Below, piece after piece: positions 29,399 to 38,381 of a stretch of 64,000 nt of DNA (position 1 is the stretch's first letter; each line of letters opens with the position of its first letter). The translations under genes and the position numbers were made by a program. Below the pieces are notes generated by a model, which ran no database searches, was not told where the DNA came from, and saw only the letters and a program-made list of their open reading frames with translations. The stretch is from Klebsiella aerogenes (GTDB lineage Bacteria > Pseudomonadota > Gammaproteobacteria > Enterobacterales > Enterobacteriaceae), in the NCBI GenBank assembly GCA_029027985.1, contig CP119076.1, positions 1,612,001 to 1,676,000 of the forward strand, read 5' to 3'.

Positions 29399-30310
29399 AT
29401 GAACGAACCCTGGCAGCGTCTGCCCGCGCTCTCTCTCAAGCAGCTTCAGTATTTCGTCACCCTGGCTCAGCTGCGCCATTTTACCGATACCGCCAACCGG
29501 CTGGCGATTAGCCAACCGGCGCTCAGCAGCGCTCTGCGGCAGATTGAAACCGTGCTCGGCGGCAAGCTGGTCAACCGTACCGCCTCGGCGGTGACGCTCA
29601 CCGAACTGGGGGCGGCGATTTTACCGCATGCTCAGCGGATACTGAGCGTGGCGCAGGCGGCTTTTTTCGATATGCAGCAAATTGTCGAAGCGGGCGGCGA
29701 TGGAACGGTGCGTATTGGTCTGGTGCCATCAGTCAGTTCGTTGTTGTTTCCGCTATTGCCGCAGACTCTGGCGCAGGCTTTTCCACGCCTGCGCATCGAA
29801 TTCCACGATCAGACGAACGATGCGCTAATGCGGGCGCTGCAAAGCGGCGAGATTGATTTTGGCATTGGCGCGGTCGACAGTTCGCTGCCCGCTGAGCTAC
29901 TGGTTTATCCGCTACGCGAGGATCCGTTCGTGGCGGTCCTGCACGGTGACGATCCGCTGGCTACGCATCCGCACTTACCCTGGAAGCAGCTGGTGGGGCG
30001 CGATATCGCCGTCTTTTCAAAGGGAAATATTCAGCGGCTGGTGGCGGCGCTGGCGGAAAGTCATCGTCTGACGCTCACGACGCGTTATCAGGTGGACTAT
30101 ATCGAAACCCTGTATGGGCTGGTGCGCTCGCGGCTGGCGGTCGCCATTCTGCCGGCGCTGTATACAACCCACCTGCAGGACCCGGCGCTGAAGGTGGCTC
30201 AGCTGCAGCAGCCGGCGTTGACGCGCACTGTCGCCCTGATGCGCGGGCCGCAGGAGTTGCCGCCGTTAATCGAAGCCTGTTTTTCCCTGTTGCAGGCCGA
30301 GCTGCGTTAG
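29399..30310 (+). CDS. LysR-family regulator, divergent from adenine deaminase
   Basis: 303-residue LTTR: HTH in LSLKQLQYFVTLAQLRHFTD and ANRLAISQPALSSALRQIE (residues 11-49), effector domain from about 95 (DGTVRIGLVPSVSSLLFPLL). It is divergent from ade with a 124-bp intergenic region, the classical LTTR arrangement for controlling the neighbouring operon. The inducer would then be a purine; this is inference. The stop overlaps the convergent usp gene by 4 bp. Confidence 0.88.
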   Translation: MNEPWQRLPALSLKQLQYFVTLAQLRHFTDTANRLAISQPALSSALRQIETVLGGKLVNRTASAVTLTELGAAILPHAQRILSVAQAAFFDMQQIVEAGGDGTVRIGLVPSVSSLLFPLLPQTLAQAFPRLRIEFHDQTNDALMRALQSGEIDFGIGAVDSSLPAELLVYPLREDPFVAVLHGDDPLATHPHLPWKQLVGRDIAVFSKGNIQRLVAALAESHRLTLTTRYQVDYIETLYGLVRSRLAVAILPALYTTHLQDPALKVAQLQQPALTRTVALMRGPQELPPLIEACFSLLQAELR

Positions 30311-30729
30311 GAGAGATGCTTAATCAGCACGTCGACGGTCAGATGGTTGATGTACTCCAGTGAGTGCGAGGCCAGTACGCCCAGCAGCCGGTTATGGTGC
30401 CCGGCGATAATTAAATCGACATGGCGCTGTTGCACGCACTCCTCGACGTCAGCAAAGCGGCGCGTGGTGACCAGCGATAGCGTTTGTACCGGCAGGGCGA
30501 CAGTCGTCGCCAGCTCATTGAGTAGAACTTTTGCCTGAATCACCTCTTGCGACACATCGTCATCCAGTAGGCTATCGGAAACGTAGTTCAGCGCCCGGTA
30601 GTCGGTGCTGATGTGGGCGATGGTAATGCGCATCCCGTTTTCTTGCGCCATCGTGGCGGCGTGCTGCAGCAGCGGTACGCCATCCAGGCTACTGTTGATC
30701 AGCACCAGCGCATGGTGATAAACGGCCAT
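30307..30729 (-). CDS. Universal stress protein, UspA superfamily
   Basis: 140-residue single Usp domain. The start YHHALVLINSSLDGVPLLQH and the near-C-terminal IIAGHHNRLLGVLASHSLEY fit the UspC/UspD group, where the ATP-loop GxxG is degenerate (HHNRLLGVLAS). Such proteins respond to stress and growth arrest; the exact role is not known. It does not closely match UspC or UspD from E. coli in memory. Single gene, tail-to-tail with the LysR gene. Confidence 0.83.
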   Translation of the reverse strand: MAVYHHALVLINSSLDGVPLLQHAATMAQENGMRITIAHISTDYRALNYVSDSLLDDDVSQEVIQAKVLLNELATTVALPVQTLSLVTTRRFADVEECVQQRHVDLIIAGHHNRLLGVLASHSLEYINHLTVDVLIKHLS

Positions 30730-30819
30730 AGATACCTCGGCACAATAAAAGCGATCCTGAGATAATTTTGAGCCTGCGGCAGAGGGAACGCAAATCAGAA
30801 CATGCGTCCGGGCGCGATA

Positions 30820-30854
30820 AAAAAATCCCCCGCGGCCAGAACGGCGGCGGGGGA
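30820..30854 (-). terminator. Rho-independent terminator of the alkyl sulfatase gene
   Basis: On the minus strand TCCCCCGC and its partner GCGGGGGA form an 8-bp stem around a GC-rich 13-base loop, followed by seven T. It lies 18 bp beyond the sulfatase stop. Confidence 0.88.
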
Positions 30855-30872
30855 GGTATCAGCGATTAACGC

Positions 30873-32849
30873 TTACGGCGTGACGATGTTGAACCAGAAT
30901 TCAAATTTGTCCATATAGCTCAGCATTTCGTCGAGCTTAGCGCCATTGCCGCTAATCTTCACATCGCCCTTATCTTCAGCCTGCTTCAGGGTTTCCTGTC
31001 TCAGGATGATGTTATTCAGGGTGTCACGGGTCAGAGTAATGCTGGCATCGGCCTTGTCCGCGACCGCATTCGCGGTGTGGTTGAGCACGCCATTTTCCAG
31101 CTCCAGCTTGTACTTGCCGCCATCGTTACCCAGATCGATGTTGAAGGTCGCTTTTGCCGCACCGGCTTTTTGTCCGTTGATATGCACGCCCAGGTAGTCG
31201 AAGAACATTTCCGGCGTCATCGCACGCACGGTATCCGGGCTGGCGGTGTTCGGCGTCGGCAGCTTCTGTACGCCGTTACGCAGTTCCTGCGCACCGGTCA
31301 GGTAGAAGTTGCGCCAGGTGCCGGCTTCCGCCTGGTAGCCTAATTGTTCCAGCGCATCGGCTTCCAGATTACGCGCATCGGTATTCTGCGGATCGGCAAA
31401 GACGATTTTGCTGGTGACCTGCGCGACCCAACGGTAATTACCCTGCTGGTAGTCAGCTTTTGCTTTTTGCATGATGGCATCGGCGCCGCCCATGTATTCA
31501 ACGAATTTCTTCGCCGCCTGTTGCGGCGGCAGCTCGTCGAGGGTGGCCGGGTTGCCGTCGAACCAGCCGAGGTAATAGACGTAGGTCGCTTTCACGTCGT
31601 GGCTCACGGAACCGTAGTAACCACGGCTGGACCACTGTTTCTCTAACGATTCCGGCAGCTTGAAGTTAGCGGCGATTTCATCGCGCGTTAGACCTTCGTT
31701 GGCCATACGCAAAGTCTGATCGTTGATGTAACGGTACATATCGCGCTGACCTTTCATCAGCTTAATGATGTTGTCGTTACCCCAGGTCGGCCAGTGGTGC
31801 TGAGCGATAATCACTTCGGCATCGTTGCCCCAGCGGTCTATCGCCGCGTTGATATATTTCGACCACGCCAGCGGATCGCGGATTTTCGCGCCGCGCAACG
31901 AATAGGTGTTGTGCAGGGTATGGGTCACGTCCTCCGCCGCTTCGATCATTTTCTTCTCTTTGACATACCACAGCATCTCAGATGGCGCTTCCGAGCCCGG
32001 AGCCATCATGAAATCGTAAGTCAGGCCATCAATGACTTCCTGCTGGCCGGTTTTGGTGATGTAGTTGGTCGGCTGGATGAGCGTCACGGTACCCGCAGAA
32101 GTGGTGGTGCCGAGCCCGGCGCCAACCTGACCTTTGGCGTCAGGCTTCAACAGGTTGCCGTACATATAGCTGGCGCGGCGGCTCATCGCGGTACCGGCCA
32201 TGATGTTTTCGGAAACCGCTTCCTGCATAAAGCCTTCCGGGGCGTAGATTTTCACTTTGCCGGATTTCACGTCGGCTTCGTCAACGACGCCGCGGATACC
32301 GCCGTAGTGGTCAACGTGACTATGGGTGAACAGCACAGCGACAACCGGTTTCTTACCGCGGTTAGCGTAATAGAGATCCATGGCTTCTTTGGCCGGTTCG
32401 GCGCTCAGTAGCGGGTCGATAACGGTAATCCCTTTCTCGCCTTCGATAATGGTCATGTTGGAGAGATCAAGGTTGCGGATCTGATAAACGCCGTCGGTAA
32501 CTTTAAACAGACCGCCTATATTAATCAGCTGCGACTGGCGCCACAGGCTCGGGTTAACGGTATCCGGCGCTTTTTCACCTTCTTTGACGAAATCATATTT
32601 CGCCGGGTTCCAGATGATATTGCCTTGCTCGCCTTTAATCATGCTCTGCGGCAGCGCGGCGATAAAGCCTTTATGCGCGTTGTCGAAGTCGGTTTTATCG
32701 GCAAACGGCAGCTTGTTGTACAGTGCGAGATTCGCCTGCTGCGTGGCCGGGGTGGCGCCCTGCGGTTGGGCTGCCGCAAATGCGGAAACGGACAGCGAAG
32801 TTAAAACACTGGCCAAAGCCAAATGTTTAGCGATCTGATTTAATTTCAT
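30873..32849 (-). CDS. Exported alkyl-sulfatase-like metallo-beta-lactamase-fold hydrolase
   Basis: 658-residue protein of the SdsA1/YjcS alkyl sulfatase family, which release primary alcohols and sulfate from alkyl sulfate esters such as SDS. It has a signal peptide (MKLNQIAKHLALASVLTSLS, cleaved near AFA-AAQ), then a metallo-beta-lactamase domain with THSHVDH at residues 175-181 (H176, H178, D180, H181) and AEDVTHTLHNTYSLRG later. A dimerisation region follows, and a C-terminal SCP2-like sterol-carrier domain covers about the last 125 residues. The start at 32849 has AAGAGG upstream; the longer 49-codon extension is rejected. The signal peptide suggests a periplasmic enzyme. Divergent from a putative regulator. 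Confidence 0.92.
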   Translation of the reverse strand: MKLNQIAKHLALASVLTSLSVSAFAAAQPQGATPATQQANLALYNKLPFADKTDFDNAHKGFIAALPQSMIKGEQGNIIWNPAKYDFVKEGEKAPDTVNPSLWRQSQLINIGGLFKVTDGVYQIRNLDLSNMTIIEGEKGITVIDPLLSAEPAKEAMDLYYANRGKKPVVAVLFTHSHVDHYGGIRGVVDEADVKSGKVKIYAPEGFMQEAVSENIMAGTAMSRRASYMYGNLLKPDAKGQVGAGLGTTTSAGTVTLIQPTNYITKTGQQEVIDGLTYDFMMAPGSEAPSEMLWYVKEKKMIEAAEDVTHTLHNTYSLRGAKIRDPLAWSKYINAAIDRWGNDAEVIIAQHHWPTWGNDNIIKLMKGQRDMYRYINDQTLRMANEGLTRDEIAANFKLPESLEKQWSSRGYYGSVSHDVKATYVYYLGWFDGNPATLDELPPQQAAKKFVEYMGGADAIMQKAKADYQQGNYRWVAQVTSKIVFADPQNTDARNLEADALEQLGYQAEAGTWRNFYLTGAQELRNGVQKLPTPNTASPDTVRAMTPEMFFDYLGVHINGQKAGAAKATFNIDLGNDGGKYKLELENGVLNHTANAVADKADASITLTRDTLNNIILRQETLKQAEDKGDVKISGNGAKLDEMLSYMDKFEFWFNIVTP

Positions 32850-32956
32850 TGAAAGGCCTCTTAGATTATTTATACCGCGCTCAATATTTAATTGAGGCGG
32901 ATAATTCAAATGCGGACTAATTACTGGCCATTGTAAAGCGAATACGTTGAGTGGAT

Positions 32957-32972
32957 AGTCCCATATGGGACT
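32957..32972. promoter_or_regulatory. Perfect 16-bp palindrome between sulfatase and regulator genes
   Basis: AGTCCCATATGGGACT reads the same on both strands. It lies 108 bp from the sulfatase start and 92 bp from the chosen regulator start, in the divergent promoter region. A second, imperfect element, CTCAAT-N5-ATTGAG, lies at 32880-32896. Such symmetric sites commonly bind dimeric regulators; the divergent wHTH protein is the obvious candidate. Inference. Confidence 0.55.
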
Positions 32973-33063
32973 GGTCATTAGTGAAAAAATAATCATCTCG
33001 AACTCTGTTCCCCTTCACTGCTATACTCGATACCACGGCAGACGGCGCAACAAGGGGCATGGT

Positions 33064-33699
33064 GTGAATTTTCAGGATATCCATAGCTATTATCAGCAGC
33101 TCAGGATTGATACCTTTTTTCCGCAAATAATTGCCGAAGGGGAAGTGGTAACGGTTGCGGCTAATAAAAAACTAGTCGTCCAGTCGGGATATATTTATTT
33201 TTGTACTGAAGGTTCGTTATCAATATTGATGCCGGATAATGGCCTGAGTATTGGCAATACCATTGAGTCTATGCCGATCGGGCTTATGGAACGGTATTGC
33301 CCACTGGTGAAATTTGAATATAGCGGCAGCACGGCAGTGAAGCTGATTAAAATATCCTACGCCCTGTTCGATCACCTCTTTTTGCACGGCGGCCCTGAGC
33401 GCGTGCAGGAGCTGGCGACCATTCTGACCTATATGTCGATTTTTACTATCGACCTGCATAACGAGCGTCGGCAGATGACCAGCTACCAAACTATCAGACC
33501 GATGCTGTTTCGTTATCTCTATCGCCAGAGCACCCATCAGGGGGAAAATGAAGGCCTGGCGCTGTTTATTATTAAGCGCACCAACCTGTCGCGCACGCAT
33601 GTTTTCCGCGTGCTGGCGGATCTGAAAGCCGGGGGCTATATCACGATGAAGCGCGGTAAACTGGTTTCGATCGACCGGCCGCTGCCGGAAGCTTACTAA
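33064..33699 (+). CDS. Winged-HTH transcriptional regulator, IprA/Crp-like
   Basis: 211-residue protein with an N-terminal cyclic-nucleotide-binding-like beta region (EGEVVTVAANKKLVVQSGYI, YFCTEGSLSILMPDNG) and a C-terminal winged helix with TNLSRTHVFRVLADLKAGGY, recalling the IprA/YaiV helix-turn-helix family. I choose the GTG at 33064 because AAGGGG sits 5 bp before it; an upstream in-frame ATG at 32965 has no ribosome site and lies over the palindrome. Divergent from the sulfatase gene, so probably its regulator. Inducer unknown. Confidence 0.78.
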   Translation: MNFQDIHSYYQQLRIDTFFPQIIAEGEVVTVAANKKLVVQSGYIYFCTEGSLSILMPDNGLSIGNTIESMPIGLMERYCPLVKFEYSGSTAVKLIKISYALFDHLFLHGGPERVQELATILTYMSIFTIDLHNERRQMTSYQTIRPMLFRYLYRQSTHQGENEGLALFIIKRTNLSRTHVFRVLADLKAGGYITMKRGKLVSIDRPLPEAY

Positions 33700-33740
33700 T
33701 CGAGAGGAACCTCCCGCGACCTATGGCTGCGGGTTTTCGC

Positions 33741-33833
33741 CTCACCTTTATCCACGGCCTGCTTCAGCGTCTCCTCTTTGAGGATGATCTTATTCAGGGT
33801 ATCGCGGTTGAGGGCGATGGTGGCGTCGGCATC
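33741..33833 (-). pseudogene. 31-codon remnant of a second alkyl sulfatase gene
   Basis: The minus strand translates to DADATIALNRDTLNKIILKE then ETLKQAVDKGE. By eye, 22 of 31 residues match the stretch KADASITLTRDTLNNIILRQ ETLKQAEDKGD near the C-terminus of the intact sulfatase at 30873. The frame continues downstream into unrelated sequence and a stop at 33696; upstream it meets a stop (TAA in ATCTTAAATG read on the minus strand). It is therefore a scrap of the SCP2-like domain of a paralogue, probably left by deletion. It is not a copy of the intact gene because codons differ at many sites. Confidence 0.82.
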
Positions 33834-33953
33834 TTAAATGACTCTGAGGTGTCTGTTAAACCCGTAGCGATTCAGCGATAACCGGAAGGGCGGGCTTGCT
33901 TCAGCAAGCAACTTCCCCTAAGCTGGCAAAAAGTATAGAGATTCAATCTACAT

Positions 33954-34031
33954 GACTCGGGGTGCCCTTCCTTGCGAAGGCTGAGAAATACCCGTACCAC
34001 CTGATCTGGATAATGCCAGCGTAGGGAAGTC
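33954..34031 (+). promoter_or_regulatory. TPP riboswitch (THI element) upstream of thiM
   Basis: The Thi-box core is clear: GGGTGCCC-like start (CGGGGTGCCC), CTGAGA at 33981-33986, then ACCTGATCTGGATAATGCCA and GCGTAGGGAAGTC. The outer helix pairs GACT (33954-57) with AGTC (34028-31). The expression platform follows, with GACC-ACAT-GGTC hairpin at 34035-34046 and the ribosome site GGAG just before thiM. It should switch off thiM-thiD translation when thiamine pyrophosphate binds. Confidence 0.95.
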
Positions 34032-34077
34032 AGAGACCACATGGTCTGCGCTTCCTGCTCTCTGGTTGGAGCAAACC

Positions 34078-34851
34078 ATGCACGAACCGCTTAATCCGGC
34101 GCACATTGCGCACCTGCAGCAGCTTTTCCGCACCTCTTCGCCTCTTATCCACTGTATGACCAACGATGTGGTCCAGACCTTTACTGCCAACGTCGTGCTG
34201 GCGATTGGCGCTTCGCCAGCGATGGTTATCGATCCTGATGAAGCCGCGCAGTTCGCCGCTATTGCTGACGCTCTGCTGATTAACGTCGGCACGTTAACGG
34301 TCGATCGCGCCGCGGCGATGCGCGCGGCGGCGCATAGCGCCCGACGCGCCGGGAAACCCTGGACGCTGGATCCGGTCGCGGTAGGCGCGCTGACGCTGCG
34401 TACCGACTTTTGCTATGAGTTGCTGGAACTGCAACCTGCGGCTATCCGCGGTAATGCCTCAGAAATTATGGCGCTGGCGGGGATCAGCGGCGGCGGACGC
34501 GGCGTAGATACTACCGATAGCGCGGCGGCGGCGTTACCTGCTGCACAGATGCTGGCGCGTCAGCTCAACACCGTGGTCGCCGTGACCGGTGAAGTGGATT
34601 ACATCACCGATGGTGCGCGTTCGCTTGTGGTGAGCGGCGGTGATGTCCTGATGACGCGGGTTGTCGGGACCGGCTGCGCGCTGTCGGCCGTTGTGGCGGC
34701 CAGCACGGCGATGCCGGGCGACCGCCTGGAGAACGTTGCCGCAGCCTGCGGCTTGATGAAAATAGCAGGGGGAAAAGCGGCGCAGCGCGGTGGACCCGGC
34801 AGCTTTGTTCCGGCATTTCTGGATGCGCTCTATATGGAGGGGCAGGCATGA
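34078..34851 (+). CDS. thiM: Hydroxyethylthiazole kinase
   Basis: 257-residue ribokinase-fold enzyme that phosphorylates 4-methyl-5-hydroxyethylthiazole for thiamine salvage. Signatures: [46 protein letters not shown], and the anion-hole [12 protein letters not shown]. The ATG at 34078 is chosen over a TTG 12 bases upstream because GGAG (34067-34071) serves it. It is downstream of a TPP riboswitch and overlaps thiD by the ATGA motif. Sequence is clearly diverged from E. coli ThiM but the family is certain. Confidence 0.95.
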   Translation: MHEPLNPAHIAHLQQLFRTSSPLIHCMTNDVVQTFTANVVLAIGASPAMVIDPDEAAQFAAIADALLINVGTLTVDRAAAMRAAAHSARRAGKPWTLDPVAVGALTLRTDFCYELLELQPAAIRGNASEIMALAGISGGGRGVDTTDSAAAALPAAQMLARQLNTVVAVTGEVDYITDGARSLVVSGGDVLMTRVVGTGCALSAVVAASTAMPGDRLENVAAACGLMKIAGGKAAQRGGPGSFVPAFLDALYMEGQA

Positions 34852-35648
34852 AGCGGATTAACGCATTAACTATCGCCGGCACCGATCCCAGCGGCGGCGC
34901 CGGGATTCAGGCCGATCTCAAAACGTTTTCCGCGCTCGGCGCTTACGGCTGCTCGGTGATCACCGCGCTGGTGGCGCAGAATACCCGCGGTGTGCAGTCG
35001 GTATATCGCATTGAGCCGGACTTCGTGGCGGCGCAACTGGACTCCGTGTTTAGCGACGTGCGGATCGATACCACTAAAATCGGCATGTTGGCGGAAACGG
35101 ATATCGTCGAAGCGGTGGCCGAGCGCCTTGCACGTTATCAGATTGCTAACGTGGTGCTGGATACCGTCATGCTGGCGAAAAGCGGCGATCCGCTGTTATC
35201 CAACGCGGCGATTGCGACCCTGCGCCAGCGCCTGCTGCCGCAAGTCTCCCTGATCACCCCAAATCTGCCGGAAGCCGCGGCATTGCTCGATGCGCCGCAT
35301 GCGCAAAGCGAGCGCGAAATGCTGGAGCAGGGCAGGGCGTTGCTGGCATTGGGCTGCGGCGCGGTATTAATGAAGGGCGGTCATCTGGACGATGAGGAAA
35401 GCCCGGACTGGCTGTTTACCCGCGAAGGCGAACAGCGTTTTACCGCCCCGCGCGTACGGACCAAAAATACCCATGGTACCGGCTGTACTTTATCCGCCGC
35501 GCTGGCGGCGCTGCGCCCGCGCCATGCCGATTGGGGACAGACGGTGGCGGAGGCCAAAGGCTGGCTTTCGGCAGCGCTGGCGCAGGCTGACTCGCTGGAA
35601 GTGGGTCATGGTATTGGGCCGGTGCACCACTTCCACGAATGGTGGTAG
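34848..35648 (+). CDS. thiD: Bifunctional hydroxymethylpyrimidine kinase/phosphomethylpyrimidine kinase
   Basis: 266-residue enzyme adding both phosphates to HMP for thiamine synthesis. It has the ThiD N-terminus [20 protein letters not shown] (residues 6-25), [22 protein letters not shown] and the C-terminal [13 protein letters not shown]. Start by ATGA overlap with thiM. Both genes are under the upstream TPP riboswitch. Confidence 0.96.
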   Translation: MKRINALTIAGTDPSGGAGIQADLKTFSALGAYGCSVITALVAQNTRGVQSVYRIEPDFVAAQLDSVFSDVRIDTTKIGMLAETDIVEAVAERLARYQIANVVLDTVMLAKSGDPLLSNAAIATLRQRLLPQVSLITPNLPEAAALLDAPHAQSEREMLEQGRALLALGCGAVLMKGGHLDDEESPDWLFTREGEQRFTAPRVRTKNTHGTGCTLSAALAALRPRHADWGQTVAEAKGWLSAALAQADSLEVGHGIGPVHHFHEWW

Positions 35649-35656
35649 TTTTCGCG

Positions 35657-35694
35657 CCTGGCGAAACGTATACTGATTCAGGACGTTCGCCAGG
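35657..35694. promoter_or_regulatory. Inverted repeat between thiD and yegW
   Basis: CCTGGCGAA (35657-35665) and TTCGCCAGG (35686-35694) are perfect 9-bp arms separated by 20 bp containing CGTATACTGATT, which could be a -10 region. The second arm overlaps the yegW ribosome site AGGAAA. It could be a YegW autoregulatory operator or a thiD terminator stem. Uncertain. Confidence 0.45.
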
Positions 35695-35703
35695 AAACTC
35701 ACT

Positions 35704-36450
35704 ATGGAACAAGCGCATACCCGTCTGATTGCACAACTTAATGAACGCATTGCGGCGGCGGATAATACGCCGCTGTATCTGAAGTTTGCCGAGACCGTTA
35801 AAAACGCGGTGCGCAGCGGCGCGCTGGAGCATGGCAATATTCTGCCCGGCGAACGCGATCTGAGCCAGCTAACCGGGGTATCGCGCATCACAGTGCGTAA
35901 AGCGATGCAAACGCTGGAAGATGAAGGCGTGGTGACGCGCGCTCGCGGTTACGGCACGCAAATCAACAATATTTTCGAATACTCGTTGAAAGAGGCGCGC
36001 GGCTTTTCACAGCAGGTAGTGCTGAGGGGCAAAAAACCGGATACGTTGTGGGTGAATAAGCGGATCGTCGCCTGCCCGGATGACGTTGCGGCGCAGTTGG
36101 CTATCGCCCCACAGAGCGATGTATTTCTCCTCAAACGCATCCGCTATGTTGACGAAGAGGCGGTATCCATCGAAGAGTCATGGGTTCCCGCTCAGTTAAT
36201 TCATGATGTGGATGAAATTGGGGTGTCCCTGTATGACTATTTCCGTAGCCAGCATATTTTCCCGCAGCGCACGCGCTCCCGCGTGAGCGCGTGTATGCCG
36301 GATGCTGAATTTCAGTCACATATCAGGGTGGATGAAAAAATCCCGGTGTTGGTGATTAAACAGGTCGCTCTTGATCAACAACAGCGACCAATCGAATACA
36401 GCATCAGCCGTTGCCGCAGTGATTTATACGTCTTTGTGTGCGAGGAGTAA
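35704..36450 (+). CDS. yegW: GntR/UTRA-family transcriptional regulator
   Basis: 248-residue regulator, nearly identical in length and sequence pattern to E. coli YegW. N-terminal GntR wHTH with LPGERDLSQLTGVSRITVRK (residues 47-66) and the C-terminal UTRA domain ending RPIEYSISRCRSDLYVF. The physiological ligand is not known. It is followed by the convergent yegVUT operon, which it probably regulates; the two overlap 27 bp tail to tail. Confidence 0.94.
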   Translation: MEQAHTRLIAQLNERIAAADNTPLYLKFAETVKNAVRSGALEHGNILPGERDLSQLTGVSRITVRKAMQTLEDEGVVTRARGYGTQINNIFEYSLKEARGFSQQVVLRGKKPDTLWVNKRIVACPDDVAAQLAIAPQSDVFLLKRIRYVDEEAVSIEESWVPAQLIHDVDEIGVSLYDYFRSQHIFPQRTRSRVSACMPDAEFQSHIRVDEKIPVLVIKQVALDQQQRPIEYSISRCRSDLYVFVCEE

Positions 36451-37380
36451 CGTCTCGCGCGTCGGGCTGCAGTCGCCGCCCCGATGCCCGACGACCCACG
36501 ATGCGACGGCATTGCCCAGGGTTACCGACTCGCTCAGTGTCCATCCTGAGGCCAATCCTGCCAGCGTTCCACCTGCATGGCTGTCCCCTGCGCCGATAGT
36601 ATCAACGACCTTCACCGGAAACGGCTTTGCCAACCCTTGTTCCTGCTGGCTGAAATACCAGGCGCCTTCTCTATCATGACGGACGATCAGCGGCGCGGCG
36701 AACCTCTCCAGCCAGGAGTGACCAAACGACGGCATTTCCGACGGTAGACCAAAAAGCGCTGCGGCGATTTCAGCTTCCTGGCGATTTAGCGAGACCATGG
36801 GTTTACAGGCCATCAAGCGCTGCATCAGCGCATCGGGAAGGTCAGCGATGCGTGGACCAAAATCGATAAATGGCGTCACGCGATTCTGGCGCTCAAGCCA
36901 GCTTACCAACACCTCTCCGCACGGCGAGGCCAGCTGATACCCTGAAAGCGACACGAAACTACCCGGTATCACGCGGAGTTGGGCTAGCCAGTCGGTATTC
37001 CACTGATTTTCCACGCCGCTAAATGACATGAACGTACGCTCGCCGTCCGGTTCGACCAGTGCAAGGCACCAGCCATTCTCGCCGCGCACGTCATCAAGAC
37101 GGCTGGCGATCCCCTCGCGGGCGATACGATTGCGGATAATATCAGCCCAAACGCCCTGGCCAATGGGCAGCGCATTGTCGGCCTGCATACCCAGACGTTT
37201 TAGCGCGACAGCAATATTCAACGCGCAGCCGCCAATGTTGACGCTCTGCTGCTGCAACTCGATATCACAGCCCCGCCAGGGGAGCGCGTAGGCATCCGCT
37301 ATCACATCAATGACCGCCGCGCCGATGACGGTAATGGGACGGCGGTTGCCTAATGTCGGTAATTGCTGAGCCAGATTCAT
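36424..37380 (-). CDS. yegV: PfkB-family sugar/nucleoside kinase
   Basis: 318-residue ribokinase-family kinase. Features: PITVIGAAVIDVIADAYALP at the N-terminus, NIGGCALNIAVALKRLG near 48, and the C-terminal PfkB signature DTIGAGDSHAGGTLAGLASG with catalytic Asp in GAGD. The substrate is unproven. It is last in the yegT-yegU-yegV operon, with a TAATG junction to yegU. With a nucleoside-type importer and an ADP-ribosylglycohydrolase the operon suggests salvage of a ribosyl compound (inference). Confidence 0.93.
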   Translation of the reverse strand: MNLAQQLPTLGNRRPITVIGAAVIDVIADAYALPWRGCDIELQQQSVNIGGCALNIAVALKRLGMQADNALPIGQGVWADIIRNRIAREGIASRLDDVRGENGWCLALVEPDGERTFMSFSGVENQWNTDWLAQLRVIPGSFVSLSGYQLASPCGEVLVSWLERQNRVTPFIDFGPRIADLPDALMQRLMACKPMVSLNRQEAEIAAALFGLPSEMPSFGHSWLERFAAPLIVRHDREGAWYFSQQEQGLAKPFPVKVVDTIGAGDSHAGGTLAGLASGWTLSESVTLGNAVASWVVGHRGGDCSPTRETLLLAHKDV

Positions 37381-38381
37381 TATTTCTCCCGTTGTTCGCG
37401 ATAGTGGGCTAGTTCGGCGGCATAGCGGGTAAAATCAAGCTGATTGACGTCGTCAAGCTGCCGCTTTAGCGCCGGATCGATGGCGGAAATGCCACCCAGA
37501 GCGCCACAAATAGCGGTGGCCATCGCGCCAATCGTATCGGTGTCTCCGCCGAGGTTTGCACACAGAATCGCGCATCGGTTTGGGTCGCCCTGCGACATTT
37601 CGACCATCGCGATAGCGCACGGTACCGACTCGATGGTACTGGTACCTGCTCCAACCAACTGGTAAAGCTGCTCACTGGCCGATTCCGTACCCGTTGCGTT
37701 GCGTACCACCTGGAGCGCCAGTTCCAGTCGTGCGGCCAGAGAGGCGCTAAAGGTGGTTATCCGTTTCTCTTGCGCATAGCGTGCGACGGCAGGGAGTGCG
37801 TCGACGATCGTTTGCCAGCTATCGCCATTGATCGCCCGGGAAATTGCCCAGGCCACGACCACTGCGCCGGCAACGGCGAGATCGGATTTGTGCGTCGGGC
37901 TGGAAGCGAGCGCCACCGCATCAATAAAAGCGTCAAGCTCGGTGGGCGGCAGTAAACACCCCAGCGGGGAAACGCGCATTGCCGCGCCGTTAGTGACACC
38001 GTTATTTTCCAGCGCGCTGACGGGTTTCCCCTCGCGAATGGCATTGAGCGCAAGCTTCGACGTCGGCCCCAGCACATTTTTGTTGAACGCATCGAATCCT
38101 TCCGCCCAGGTGAGGATATTACGACCAATGACCTCCGGTTCTATTTCGCCTTTACATTCGATAATGGCATCGGCAAGACACAGCGCCATGGCGGTATCAT
38201 CGGTAAATTCCGCTCGTTTGAAATAGCAGGCGGCGTTGTTCTCTGCGGGGCCGGGCTGGAAACGCGCAATCCAGCCAAAGTGGGCTTTCACCCGCGAACG
38301 CGGCCAGAGTTCAGACGGCATGCCCATCGCATCGCCTAATGCCTGGCCATAGAGCGCCCCAAGAATACGTTCCGCTTTCAT
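37380..38381 (-). CDS. yegU: ADP-ribosylglycohydrolase family protein
   Basis: 333-residue protein of the DraG/ARH family that hydrolyses N- or O-glycosidic bonds of ADP-ribosyl groups. Metal-coordinating motifs are present: GQALGDAMGMPSE at residues 13-25, FTDDTAMALCLAD near 60, and GGDTDTIGAMATAICGALG near the C-terminus. It is the middle gene of yegTUV, starting at an ATGA overlap with the yegT stop. True substrate unknown; a nucleoside hydrolase-like role is possible. Confidence 0.93.
   Translation of the reverse strand: MKAERILGALYGQALGDAMGMPSELWPRSRVKAHFGWIARFQPGPAENNAACYFKRAEFTDDTAMALCLADAIIECKGEIEPEVIGRNILTWAEGFDAFNKNVLGPTSKLALNAIREGKPVSALENNGVTNGAAMRVSPLGCLLPPTELDAFIDAVALASSPTHKSDLAVAGAVVVAWAISRAINGDSWQTIVDALPAVARYAQEKRITTFSASLAARLELALQVVRNATGTESASEQLYQLVGAGTSTIESVPCAIAMVEMSQGDPNRCAILCANLGGDTDTIGAMATAICGALGGISAIDPALKRQLDDVNQLDFTRYAAELAHYREQREK

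Noticed and set aside
24121-33700. Accessory block read as a new defence or secretion system
   Set aside because: Every intact gene falls in a metabolic, metal, stress or regulator family; no nuclease, toxin, NTPase-effector or secretion component is present.
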